Positions 46,850 through 55,363 of a DNA stretch of 64,000 bases are shown piece by piece; the first letter of the stretch is position 1; each line of letters begins with the position of its first letter. Location of the stretch: NCBI RefSeq assembly GCF_900078315.1, contig NZ_FKBS01000008.1, forward strand, positions 148,724-212,723, written 5' to 3'. The stretch comes from Bordetella ansorpii (GTDB taxonomy: Bacteria; Pseudomonadota; Gammaproteobacteria; Burkholderiales; Burkholderiaceae_B). The position numbers and the translations under genes are program-made. The notes under the pieces were generated by a model that saw only the letters and a list, made by a program, of their open reading frames with translations, had not been told where the DNA came from and did no database searches.

Positions 46850-48244
46850 ATGGCCACCATAACTTCTCTCGGCGCTGGCACGTCGCTGGACCTGGAAACG
46901 ATCCTCACGAGTCTGCAGGCCAACAACGAGGTCGTCCTGGACCAGCTGAGCGCCCGGCAGGAAAGCTACGAGGTGAAGGTCTCTTCGTTCAGCCAATTGC
47001 AGAGCAGCGTGCAGTCCGTGCTCGATGCCGCCAAGGCATTGGCGAAAGTCGACACGCTCAATGCCGTGAAAAGCACGGTGTCCGGCAGTGCCGTTACCGT
47101 CACGACCGTCGCAGGCGCCACCCCTGGCCAGTATTCGGTTACCGTCAATCAGGTCGCCACCGCGCAACGCCTGCAGTCCGCCAGCGCGCTGGATCGCACC
47201 GAAAAGCACGGTGCCAGCGCCACGCTCGAAATCGAACTGGAAAACGGCACCAAGACGACGATCACCACCAGCGACACCTCGCTGGACGGCATCGCCAAGG
47301 CCATCAATGCCAACGACGAGAGCGGCGTGAACGCCACCATCATCAACGATGGCCAGAATGGCTCGTACCTGATGCTGACGGCCAAGGACACCGGCCAAGC
47401 CAACACGATCAAATCGATCAACGTCACCGACAACACCGAACTGGGTGCGCTGCTGAACTACACGTCGGCCGACCCCACAGGCGGCCAACTGGTCCAGACA
47501 CAGGAAGCCCTGGACGCCGAGGTGACCATCAACGGTATCGCCGTCACCAGCGCGAGCAACAGCATTACCGAGGCTGTCGATGGCGTCACGTTCGACATTT
47601 CGCCCGACGCCGAGCCCAACGACGTCGCGACCGTATCGATCACCAGCGATCCTCAGGCCATCAAGGACGCAGTCACCAAATTCGTCAACGCGTACAATTC
47701 GCTGCAGACCACGCTGTACAACCTGACGTCGTTCAGTGTTGCGGACGAAACGCAGAATCCGCTGACCGGCGACAGCACGGCCCGCAACATCCAGACGAGC
47801 CTGGCATCCGCCCTGCAGGTGGTCAGCGGCGAGGGCGCCCTGCAAACGCTCAACGCGCTGGGAATTTCCACCAATCCGGACAAGGTCGCCGGCGTGGGGG
47901 GCACCCTTACCGTGGACTCCACCAAGCTGACCAATGCCCTGAACAGCAACCCGGCCGACGTGGCGCGCGTGCTCGCCGGGCCGAACGGCCTGGCCGCCTC
48001 GATCACCACGGCCACCGACGCGATTCTCGGCTCGTCAGGATCCATCAAGCATCGCCAAGACGGCCTGCAGGAGACCGTCGACGCCATGCAGAAGCAATAC
48101 GACAATACCGAATCCCGCATGACCGCCGAACTGGACAACATGCGCGCCCGCTTCGTTCAGCTCACCGTGCTGGTCAACCAGATGAACAGCACCAGCAGCT
48201 ACCTGACCCAACAGTTCGCCGCCCTGTCCAAATCGACGTCGTAA
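46850..48244 (+). CDS. fliD: flagellar filament cap protein FliD
   Basis: The 464-residue protein caps the growing filament and promotes flagellin insertion. The N-terminal FliD domain starts LGAGTSLDLETILTSLQAN, and the C-terminal domain with RMTAELDNMRARFVQLTVLV and NSTSSYLTQQF forms the heptad-repeat end. The ATG at 46850 has an AAGGAG site 6 bases upstream. It is followed by its partners fliS and fliT. Confidence 0.95.
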   Translation: MATITSLGAGTSLDLETILTSLQANNEVVLDQLSARQESYEVKVSSFSQLQSSVQSVLDAAKALAKVDTLNAVKSTVSGSAVTVTTVAGATPGQYSVTVNQVATAQRLQSASALDRTEKHGASATLEIELENGTKTTITTSDTSLDGIAKAINANDESGVNATIINDGQNGSYLMLTAKDTGQANTIKSINVTDNTELGALLNYTSADPTGGQLVQTQEALDAEVTINGIAVTSASNSITEAVDGVTFDISPDAEPNDVATVSITSDPQAIKDAVTKFVNAYNSLQTTLYNLTSFSVADETQNPLTGDSTARNIQTSLASALQVVSGEGALQTLNALGISTNPDKVAGVGGTLTVDSTKLTNALNSNPADVARVLAGPNGLAASITTATDAILGSSGSIKHRQDGLQETVDAMQKQYDNTESRMTAELDNMRARFVQLTVLVNQMNSTSSYLTQQFAALSKSTS

Positions 48245-48259
48245 CCTTTTTCGTTACCT

Positions 48260-48688
48260 ATGACCTACGCCTCGCGCCGCCCGACGGGCTCTTATTCGGT
48301 TCGCTCCTACACGGACATCGGCCTGGAAACCCAGGTGCTGAGCGCTGGTCCCGAGCGGCTGATCACGCTGTTGTTCAACGGCGCGAGAGCGGCGATTGCC
48401 CAGGCCCGCATCCATATGGAAGCGGGCCGCATCGCCGAGCGCGGAGCCGCCATCAGCAAGGCGACCCGCATTGTCGAGGAAGGCCTCAAGCAAGGCCTCA
48501 ACATGGAAGCCGGTGGAGAGATCGCGGCGAATCTTTCTCAACTTTACGACTTCATCATTCGCGCGCTCCTGACCGCCAACCTGAAGTCCGACCCCGAGCA
48601 ATTGAACATTGCCGATCAACTGCTCTCGGAGCTTGCTGACGCCTGGCAGCAATCGGTGGACGCGCAACCGTCCGCCAACACAGCCTGA
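48260..48688 (+). CDS. fliS: flagellin export chaperone FliS
   Basis: The 142-residue helical protein binds the flagellin C-terminus in the cytoplasm and prevents early polymerisation. The family pattern YTDIGLETQVLSAGPERLIT, followed by LLFNGARAAIAQA, is present, with further helices to residue 132. It lies 15 bases after fliD. Confidence 0.93.
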   Translation: MTYASRRPTGSYSVRSYTDIGLETQVLSAGPERLITLLFNGARAAIAQARIHMEAGRIAERGAAISKATRIVEEGLKQGLNMEAGGEIAANLSQLYDFIIRALLTANLKSDPEQLNIADQLLSELADAWQQSVDAQPSANTA

Positions 48689-48729
48689 ACCGGGGCCGGC
48701 CCGCCCGCCCCGAACGCGAGACCCTTCCT

Positions 48730-49080
48730 ATGCCGTCCCTCATGCAGCACGCTCCTGTCCTCGATTTGTATCTAGACATTGCAAACATCACCAGTGCAAT
48801 GTTGAATGCCGCGCAATCGGACGACTGGGATACCGTGATGGTCCATGGCCAGCAATATTGCGAGGCCGTCGAACGGCTGCGTGACCTGGAACCCGGCCAG
48901 CCGCTGGACGAGGCCGGCCGCAGCATGAAGCACGATCTTCTCGTCCGCATTCTTGAAAACGATGCCGCCGTACGCGACCTGGCCCTGCCGCAACTGGCTC
49001 GCCTGGGCACGCTGCTGGGCCGCATGAAGCGTCAGCAGACCGTCCTGGCGGCCTATCGGGGTCAAGCGGCGGGCGCATGA
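48730..49080 (+). CDS. fliT: flagellar chaperone FliT
   Basis: The 116-residue helical protein lies directly after fliS, the position of the FliD chaperone FliT, and has the size and helical pattern of that family (VLDLYLDIANITSAMLNAAQ, LGTLLGRMKRQQTVLAAY). Sequence identity to FliT is low in general, so position supports the call. Its stop overlaps the next start by 4 bases. Confidence 0.82.
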   Translation: MPSLMQHAPVLDLYLDIANITSAMLNAAQSDDWDTVMVHGQQYCEAVERLRDLEPGQPLDEAGRSMKHDLLVRILENDAAVRDLALPQLARLGTLLGRMKRQQTVLAAYRGQAAGA

Positions 49081-50462
49081 GTATCGGCCCGCCCGCGCTA
49101 GGCAACATTCTGGTCCAACGGCTGGACGCCGTGCTGGGGACCAGCATGGCGGCTCATGCCAACCTCATTTCCGGCGCGCGGCCCGACGCGGTGACGCCGC
49201 CCGGCGAAGGCGCACGCCCCGACGGCACCGAAAACGCCACGCGCGGCCCGCGCCAGGGCGTGGACATCGTGGACGGCGGCGCTGGTGGCAAACAGAATGC
49301 CATCACCGACGCCAAGACAGCCGCCGCACTGGCCCTGGCCGCGCGCGGCCTGATCACACGCAGCGACTTCACGCCCTCGGCGCCCACAACACTGGGCGCG
49401 ACCGCGCGCACCCTTCTCGCGCTGCTGGCGCAGTTCCCGGAAAAAGCCCCGCCCGTTCCCGGCCGCGAACCGCTCTGGACGCCTGCGGCCGGCGAGGGGC
49501 CGGAAGGCATGCCCGCCAGCGGCCGGCCCGGCCCCAATACGGCGGCACAAGGCGGCGCGCAAGGCGCGGGATCCGCGGCCAGCGCCGCGACGGGCGGTCA
49601 TTCCGCGGGAGCGTCCGGCGCCGCGGGTGGCAATGCCGCCGCGGCCACCGCCTCGCAAGCGGGCAATACCTCAGCGTCCGCCACGGCGGCACGCCCCGGA
49701 CAACCCGGCGCGGCGCCCGCCGGCCAGGGCGCCAGCCAGGCTGCCCAGGCCGCCGCCATCGCGGCCCGCACCGACGCCCCGCCTGCCGCCATGCTGGCCC
49801 AGGCCTTACGCTCCGCCCTGCAGCAAAGTGGCCTGTTCTACGAATCCCACCTGACCCAGATGGTTTATGGCCAGCGCACGCCCGAGCAACTGGCTGCCGA
49901 GCCCCAGGCGGCGATGCGCATGCCCGCGGGGCACGCCGAGGCCGCTGCGTCGGCCACGCGCCAGGCCATGGCGGACGCCTTGACGCCACGCGACGCCACG
50001 TCATCGCAGTCCTCCACCGGCAGCGCCACGGTCACGCTGAGCGGCGGACCGCCCGCATCGCCCGGCCAGGCCCTGGCCAGCATCCACCCCGATGCCACGT
50101 TGCTCGTGCGCCAGCAACTCGACGTACTGGCCAACCAGGCAGTGGCCTGGCAGGGCCAGCCATGGCCCGGCGCCGAAATGGAATGGGAAGTCGAACGCGA
50201 CCGCACCGCGGGCGGAACCGAAATCGAAGAAGGCCACTGGGCCACTCGCATCAAGATCGATCTGCCACGCCTGGGCCTGGTCGAAGCGCGCCTGAACATC
50301 GCCGGCGATCAGTTGGTGATGCATCTGGTGGCGCCCCGCAGCGCCGCTGAACTCGGCCGGCACGGCGATGGCCTGCGCCAGCGCATGACGGCCGCCGGCC
50401 TGACGCTCAGCCAACTCAGCGTCGACGTCGCGCCACCCTCGCCTTTCGTATTCGAGCCATGA
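49077..50462 (+). CDS. second FliK-type hook-length-control-like protein
   Basis: The 461-residue protein has an Ala/Gly/Gln-rich, low-complexity body (about residues 20-330) and a C-terminal Flg_hook-like domain (about 365-461) with EMEWEVERDRTAGG, HWATRIKIDLPRLGLVEARL and HGDGLRQRMTAAGLTLSQLS. This is the FliK layout: a disordered ruler followed by the substrate-specificity-switch domain. A separate, canonical fliK lies at 57292. It is coupled by 4-base overlaps to fliT before it and to an FlhB-C-like gene after it. It may tune export specificity together with that gene. Confidence 0.8.
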   Translation: MSIGPPALGNILVQRLDAVLGTSMAAHANLISGARPDAVTPPGEGARPDGTENATRGPRQGVDIVDGGAGGKQNAITDAKTAAALALAARGLITRSDFTPSAPTTLGATARTLLALLAQFPEKAPPVPGREPLWTPAAGEGPEGMPASGRPGPNTAAQGGAQGAGSAASAATGGHSAGASGAAGGNAAAATASQAGNTSASATAARPGQPGAAPAGQGASQAAQAAAIAARTDAPPAAMLAQALRSALQQSGLFYESHLTQMVYGQRTPEQLAAEPQAAMRMPAGHAEAAASATRQAMADALTPRDATSSQSSTGSATVTLSGGPPASPGQALASIHPDATLLVRQQLDVLANQAVAWQGQPWPGAEMEWEVERDRTAGGTEIEEGHWATRIKIDLPRLGLVEARLNIAGDQLVMHLVAPRSAAELGRHGDGLRQRMTAAGLTLSQLSVDVAPPSPFVFEP

Positions 50463-50779
50463 CCGACACGACCTCGTCCGCCGATCAGGATCGCCAAGCG
50501 GCCGTCGCCATCTCGTATGACGAGCAGGAAAGTGCGCCGCGCGTCGTCGCCAAGGGGTATGGCAAGCTGGCCGACACGATCGTGCGCAATGCGCGCGAGC
50601 ACGGACTGTACGTGCACGAGTCCAACGAGCTCGTCAGCCTGCTGATGCAGGTCGATCTCGACTCGCAGATTCCACCCCAGCTTTATACGGCGGTCGCGGA
50701 GCTGCTGGCATGGCTGTACCGCCTGGAAGCGCGCGATACGCCCGCGCTGCTACCGCCCATCGCCAAGCCGTCCGCCTGA
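50459..50779 (+). CDS. free-standing FlhB C-terminal-domain homologue (FlhX/YlqH-like)
   Basis: The 106-residue protein aligns with the cytoplasmic end of FlhB/EscU/YscU proteins. AVAISYDEQESAPRVVAKGYGKLA, VRNAREHGLYVHESNELVS and IPPQLYTAVAELLAWLYRLEA match the post-cleavage fragment. The autocleavage NPTH motif and all membrane segments are absent. In other bacteria such genes (H. pylori HP1575; B. subtilis YlqH, next to a FliK-like gene) can substitute for or modulate FlhB-CC. The overlap with the FliK-like gene suggests the pair acts together. Confidence 0.85.
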   Translation: MTDTTSSADQDRQAAVAISYDEQESAPRVVAKGYGKLADTIVRNAREHGLYVHESNELVSLLMQVDLDSQIPPQLYTAVAELLAWLYRLEARDTPALLPPIAKPSA

Positions 50780-50792
50780 CGGGCGCCACGCC

Positions 50793-51179
50793 GTGCATTC
50801 CGCCACCGACCCATCCGACCACGAAAGCTGGCTGCAAAGCGGCAGCGACATTCGCCATGCACTGTCGTCGCTGTCGCACCCTGCCAGCCTGGTGCAGGCG
50901 CGCGACGACCGTGGCATGCAATGGGCGGTCAGGGTGCTGGGGCTGGATGCGCGTTCACGATTGTTCTTCTGGCGCCCTGACGGCACGGACGTGCGTCAAG
51001 CCGACACCCTGGCGCAACGGCTGGCGTCCGCGCCGCTGGAATTCACCGCGAAGGCGCACGATGGCGCGTGGATGCAGTTTCGAACCGAGAGGCCCTCCGT
51101 GGTGCGGTTCGATGACGGCAGCATGCTGATGGTGTCTCCTTTTCCGACACGGCTGCGCCGGGAATTCGGAGCCCATTAG
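50793..51179 (+). CDS. YcgR N-terminal-domain-like protein lacking the PilZ domain
   Basis: The 128-residue protein begins at a GTG, 13 bases after the FlhB-like gene. Its body (DIRHALSSLSHPASLVQARD, AVRVLGLDARSRLFFW, WMQFRTERPSVVRFDDGSML) follows the pattern of the YcgR/flagellar-brake N-terminal domain. It ends SPFPTRLRREFGAH, just where YcgR proteins enter the arginine-rich linker to the c-di-GMP-binding PilZ domain. No PilZ remnant follows. Either it works as a stand-alone domain or it is a truncated gene. The GTG start has no strong ribosome site. Confidence 0.65.
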   Translation: MHSATDPSDHESWLQSGSDIRHALSSLSHPASLVQARDDRGMQWAVRVLGLDARSRLFFWRPDGTDVRQADTLAQRLASAPLEFTAKAHDGAWMQFRTERPSVVRFDDGSMLMVSPFPTRLRREFGAH

Positions 51180-51263
51180 GGGCTGTCAACGCTAAAAGGC
51201 CCTGAGCGTCGGCGGGATGGACCGGCCCAGCGGCACGGCACCAGGCGATGCGTCGATCCGGAC

Positions 51264-51599
51264 TTACATGGCCATCGTGGAGATTTCGCGGTAGGCCGCG
51301 ACCAGGCGGTTACGGACTTGCACCGTCGTCTGGAAACCGATGCTGGCCTTCTGCAGATCGATCATGACGTCGTTGAGCGACACGTCGGGAGCGCCCAACT
51401 CGAAAGCCTGCGCCTGGGCGCCGGCCGCCTTCTGGGCCGCGGACACGCGGCGGATAGAATTCGCGAGTTCGGCGGCGAATCCGCCGGACGGCTGCGGCGA
51501 CAGCTCCGCAGGATCGGACACGCCGTTCTGGGCAGTGCGCACCACGGTGCGCATCTGTTGCAACATGCTCTCGATGCCGGACAGGCCATTGACCGCCAT
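51264..51599 (-). CDS. fliE: flagellar hook-basal body protein FliE
   Basis: The 111-residue protein links the MS ring to the rod. The C-terminal family signature [22 protein letters not shown], followed by [17 protein letters not shown], is clear. It is transcribed away from fliF, with a 321-base shared upstream region, an arrangement common in flagellar islands. Confidence 0.95.
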   Translation of the reverse strand: MAVNGLSGIESMLQQMRTVVRTAQNGVSDPAELSPQPSGGFAAELANSIRRVSAAQKAAGAQAQAFELGAPDVSLNDVMIDLQKASIGFQTTVQVRNRLVAAYREISTMAM

Positions 51600-51920
51600 T
51601 GAAGATACCTCGGACGTAAATCGGGACGATGCGCAAGATTACTCCGCACCCAGGCGCCCCATAACGGCTAAAAGCCGCCAAAAACCCCGGCAGTTCACCG
51701 TTGTTGACGCGGGGTTGCAACCGCGCGCCAGCCGAAAGCGGCCGGGGCGCGAGCGATAGGAGACAAGTAACGCCAAAAAACGGTTGTTTTCGGCAATTGG
51801 GATGGCGTGCAGGCCCGCCATAATCCACGCTCCCCGACCTAAAGCACGTTGCATGTGTAACCTGCCTTCCTCGACCATGTCGCTAGAATCCCTGCTCCGC
51901 GAAGCTTGCGGGAGCCACCG
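51600..51920. promoter_or_regulatory. fliE-fliF divergent control region with several dyads
   Basis: The 321-base gap has no gene. It contains short dyads: CGGCT/AGCCG at 51665-51677, AACCCCG/CGGGGTT at 51683-51716, the perfect palindrome GGTTGCAACC at 51713-51722, and GCCAAAAAAC/GTTTTCGGC at 51772-51794. These are candidate binding sites for a flagellar master regulator such as FlhDC. I cannot assign boxes or promoter elements with certainty. Confidence 0.4.
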
Positions 51921-53621
51921 ATGAATCAACAGGCAACCCTCGGTGCGTCTCTTCTGGCACGATTCCCGGTACTCGAGAAAGTACGGACGCTGCCGAAACC
52001 CATTCTGCTCGGCGCGGCAGCGGCCCTCGTGGCCGTGATCGCCGTCCTGGCGATGTGGAGCCGCGAACCGGACTACAAAGTGCTGTTCTCCAACCTCGAG
52101 GACCGCGACGCCGGCGCCATCGTTGCCGCCCTGGGCTCGATGAACGTGCCCTACCGCTACAACGAAACCGGCACGGCCATCATGGTGCCCGCCACGCGCG
52201 TCTATGACGCCCGCATGCAGTTGGCCGCCCAAGGCCTGCCGCGCGGCGGCACCGTCGGTTTCGAGCTGATGGACAACGCCCGCTTCGGCGCCAGCCAGTT
52301 CACGGAACAGATCACCTACCAGCGTGGCCTGGAGGGCGAGCTGGCGCGGTCCATCGAAGCCATGAACGGCGTGCAGAAGGCCCGCGTGCACCTGGCCATG
52401 CCCCGCCAGTCGCTGTTCGTGCGCGAACGCCAGGCGCCGACCGCTTCGGTTCTGCTGAACCTGTATCCGGGCCGCAGCCTGGCCGACTCGCAGGTCTCGT
52501 CCATCACCTGGCTGGTCGCCTCCAGCGTGCCGGAACTGACGGCGGACAACGTCTCCATCGTCGACCAGAACGGCCGCCTGCTGTCCGCTCCGCAAGGCGA
52601 AGGCCTCGGCATGGACGCCGATCAGATGCGCTACGTGCGCGAGGTCGAGCAGCGCGCCGTCGAACGCATCCTCACCATCCTGAATCCGCTGGTCGGCCCT
52701 GGCAACGTGCACGCCCAGGCCACCGCCGACGTCGACTTCGCCCGCCGCGAAGAAACGTCCGAGGTCTACCGCCCCAACCAGGAGCCCGGCCAGGGCGCGG
52801 TGCGCAGCATGCAAAGCAGCGAATCGCGCCAGACCGGCGTCGATCCCGCGCGCGGCGTGCCCGGCGCACTCAGCAACCAGGTGCCCGCCCCGACCCAGGC
52901 GCCGCTGAACAACCCGCAATTGCCGCCCGGCCAACAAGGGCAGCAAAACCAGCAGCAACAACAACAGCAGCAGGCGCAGCAGCAACAGAATGGCACGGCC
53001 ACCGGCACCGCGCAGGCGGGCGGCCAGGCGGCCGGGCTGTCCACCAGCAACCGCCACGACGCCACCACCAACTACGAAGTCGACCGCACCATCAGCCACA
53101 TCAAGCAGCCGGTGGGCGTGCTCAAGCGCATGTCGGTGGCCGTCGTCGTGAACTACCTGCCCGGCAAGGACGGCGGCGACCCGCAGGCCCTGCCGCCCGA
53201 GGAACTCAACAAGCTGACCGATCTGGTCCGCGAGGCCATGGGTTATTCCGAGGCGCGCGGCGACTCGCTGAACGTGGTCAACAGCCAGTTCAACGACGCC
53301 GAGCCCACCGTACCACTCTGGCGCGATGCCGAACTGATCGCCCTGACCAAGACGGTGCTGGGCTGGCTGCTGGCCATCATCGTGGTGCTGTGGCTGTATC
53401 GCCGGATCAAGCCCGCGGTCATGAACCACTTCTACCCGCCGGTCGATCCCGAGATCGAAGAGCAGGAACGCCGCGACGCCGAGCGCGATGCCCAGGCCAA
53501 CGCCCGCGCCCGCGAGATCGACCGCTACGAAGACAACCTGCAGCGCGCCCGCGACATGGCCACCAAGGATCCGCGCGCCGTTGCAATGGTGCTGCGCACC
53601 TGGATGAGCAAAGATGAATGA
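51921..53621 (+). CDS. fliF: flagellar MS-ring protein FliF
   Basis: The 566-residue protein forms the MS ring in the inner membrane. Two membrane segments (about residues 33-52 and 470-488) flank the periplasmic ring domains, including FTEQITYQRGLEGELARSIE and VQKARVHLAMPRQSLFVRE. The C-terminal cytoplasmic tail that binds FliG is present. The periplasmic linker before residue 360 carries a glutamine-rich run. The ATG at 51921 has a GGGAG site 6 bases upstream; the reading frame opens 15 bases earlier. Confidence 0.96.
   Translation: MNQQATLGASLLARFPVLEKVRTLPKPILLGAAAALVAVIAVLAMWSREPDYKVLFSNLEDRDAGAIVAALGSMNVPYRYNETGTAIMVPATRVYDARMQLAAQGLPRGGTVGFELMDNARFGASQFTEQITYQRGLEGELARSIEAMNGVQKARVHLAMPRQSLFVRERQAPTASVLLNLYPGRSLADSQVSSITWLVASSVPELTADNVSIVDQNGRLLSAPQGEGLGMDADQMRYVREVEQRAVERILTILNPLVGPGNVHAQATADVDFARREETSEVYRPNQEPGQGAVRSMQSSESRQTGVDPARGVPGALSNQVPAPTQAPLNNPQLPPGQQGQQNQQQQQQQQAQQQQNGTATGTAQAGGQAAGLSTSNRHDATTNYEVDRTISHIKQPVGVLKRMSVAVVVNYLPGKDGGDPQALPPEELNKLTDLVREAMGYSEARGDSLNVVNSQFNDAEPTVPLWRDAELIALTKTVLGWLLAIIVVLWLYRRIKPAVMNHFYPPVDPEIEEQERRDAERDAQANARAREIDRYEDNLQRARDMATKDPRAVAMVLRTWMSKDE
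52932..52988 (+). repeat. CAG/CAA glutamine tract inside fliF
   Basis: Codons 338-356 encode QQGQQN followed by eight Q, then A and four Q. The mixture of CAG and CAA units forms a trinucleotide-like repeat that could change length by slippage. Changes in multiples of three would keep fliF in frame. Confidence 0.8.
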
Positions 53622-54621
53622 CGGCAAACCCATGGACGGCATGACCCGCAGCGCCGTCCTGCTGATGTCCCTGGGCGAGGACGCCGCCGCCGAGGTGTTC
53701 CGCTACCTGACCGCGCGTGAAGTGCAACAGGTCGGCGCCTCGATGGCCACGCTCAAGCAGGTCACCCGCCGCGAAGTCGGCGGCGTGCTGGAAGAGTTCC
53801 GCCAGGAAGCCGACCAGTTCACCGCCGTGACGCTGGGCTCGGACGACTATATCCGCACCGTGCTGACCAAGGCGCTGGGCAGCGACCGCGCCGCCGGCCT
53901 GATCGAAGACATCCTCGAAGCCGGCGAAGGCGGCAGCGGCATCGACGCCCTGAACTGGCTGGATCCCGTCACCGTGGCCGAGCTGATCGGCAACGAGCAC
54001 CCGCAGATCATCGCCACCATCCTGGTCCACCTCGAGCGCGATCGCGCCGCCGGCGTGCTGGCCCTGCTGACCGACCGCCTGCGCAACGACGTCATGCTGC
54101 GTATCGCCACGTTCGGCGGCGTGCAGCCATCGGCACTGGCCGAGCTGACCGAAGTGCTGAACTCCATGCTGTCCGGCCAGAGCGCCAAGCGCAGCAAGAT
54201 GGGCGGCGTGCGCACCGCGGCCGAGATCCTGAACATGATGAATTCGACGCAGGAAGAGGCCGTGGTCAACAGCCTGCGCGAACGCGACGCCGACCTGGCC
54301 CAGAAGATCATCGACGAGATGTTCGTCTTCGAGAACCTGCTGGACGTGGAAGATCGCGGCATCCAGCTGATCCTGAAGGAAATCGACAACGACATGCTCA
54401 TGATCGCGCTCAAGGGCGCGCAGGACGAACTGCGCAACAAGTTCCTGCGCAACATGTCCAGCAGAGCCGCCGAGATGCTGCGCGAAGACCTCGAGGCCCA
54501 GGGCCCGGTCCGCATGTCCAAGGTCGAGAGCGAACAGAAGAAGATTCTGCAGATCGCCCGCCGCCTGGCCGAGAGTGGCCAGATCGTCCTGGGCAGTTCG
54601 GGAGACGACGCGTATGTCTGA
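53614..54621 (+). CDS. fliG: flagellar motor switch protein FliG
   Basis: The 335-residue protein is the torque-generating rotor protein at the MS ring. SAVLLMSLGEDAAAEVFRYL begins domain N; EHPQIIATILVHLERDRAAG is the middle domain; and the C-terminal charged ridge IDNDMLMIALKGAQDELRNK is intact. It overlaps fliF by 8 bases and fliH by 8 bases. Confidence 0.97.
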   Translation: MNDGKPMDGMTRSAVLLMSLGEDAAAEVFRYLTAREVQQVGASMATLKQVTRREVGGVLEEFRQEADQFTAVTLGSDDYIRTVLTKALGSDRAAGLIEDILEAGEGGSGIDALNWLDPVTVAELIGNEHPQIIATILVHLERDRAAGVLALLTDRLRNDVMLRIATFGGVQPSALAELTEVLNSMLSGQSAKRSKMGGVRTAAEILNMMNSTQEEAVVNSLRERDADLAQKIIDEMFVFENLLDVEDRGIQLILKEIDNDMLMIALKGAQDELRNKFLRNMSSRAAEMLREDLEAQGPVRMSKVESEQKKILQIARRLAESGQIVLGSSGDDAYV

Positions 54622-55363
54622 CCGCGGTCCCGTCGCGCCCACGCTGTCGCGCCGCGCTGCCTGGCAGCGCTGGCAGATGGCGTCGTTCGACGAGCCCCAG
54701 GTCGAGGAGCTTCCCGCCGAGGAGGCCCCGCCGCCCGATCCCGGCCCCGATCCCGAGGAGGTCCGCCAGGCATTGCGCGAACAGGCCCGCACGGAAGGCC
54801 ACATGCAAGGCATGGCCGAGGGCCTGCAGCAGGGTCTGGCCGAAGGCCGCGAACAGGGACATCAGGAAGGGCTGGCCGCGGGCCGCGAGGCCGGACATGC
54901 GGAGGGCCTGGCGCAAGGCCGTGAACAAGGTCGCGAAGAGGCCTTGCACCTGCATGCGCTGGCCAGCAACCTGGCCACCTCGCTGCGCGGCGTCGAGGAG
55001 CAGATGGGCCAGAGCCTGATTACCTTGGCGCTGGACATCGCCGCGCAGGTCGTGCGCCAGCAATTGGCCAACGACCCGCAAGCCATGCTGGCGGCCGTGC
55101 GGGAAGTCCTGCACATCAACCCCGCCCCGCCGCAGGGCGCATTGCGGCTGTGGATCCACCCCGACGATCTCGAACTGGTGCGCCTGCACCTGGCCGATGA
55201 ACTGAAGGAAGGCAACTGGCGCGTGCTGGCCGACGAGTCGATCACCCGTGGAGGCTGCCGCGCCGAAACACCGTACGGGGACATCGACGCCACGCTGCAG
55301 ACCCGCTGGCGCCGCGTCGCCGCCTCGCTGGGCCGCAGCGCCTCGTGGGACGAACAGCCATGA
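54614..55363 (+). CDS. fliH: flagellar assembly protein FliH
   Basis: The 249-residue protein regulates the FliI ATPase. An acidic, proline-rich N-terminus is followed by glycine-spaced repeats of the GxxxG type ([20 protein letters not shown] and onward, residues 65-110), typical of FliH. The conserved C-terminal domain ([20 protein letters not shown] to [17 protein letters not shown]) follows. It overlaps fliG by 8 bases and fliI by 4 bases. Confidence 0.94.
   Translation: MSDRGPVAPTLSRRAAWQRWQMASFDEPQVEELPAEEAPPPDPGPDPEEVRQALREQARTEGHMQGMAEGLQQGLAEGREQGHQEGLAAGREAGHAEGLAQGREQGREEALHLHALASNLATSLRGVEEQMGQSLITLALDIAAQVVRQQLANDPQAMLAAVREVLHINPAPPQGALRLWIHPDDLELVRLHLADELKEGNWRVLADESITRGGCRAETPYGDIDATLQTRWRRVAASLGRSASWDEQP

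Noticed and set aside
51639..53642. 667-codon open frame on the minus strand opposite fliF
   Set aside because: Antisense shadow of fliF; leucine runs in it are the reverse of the CAG/CAA tract.
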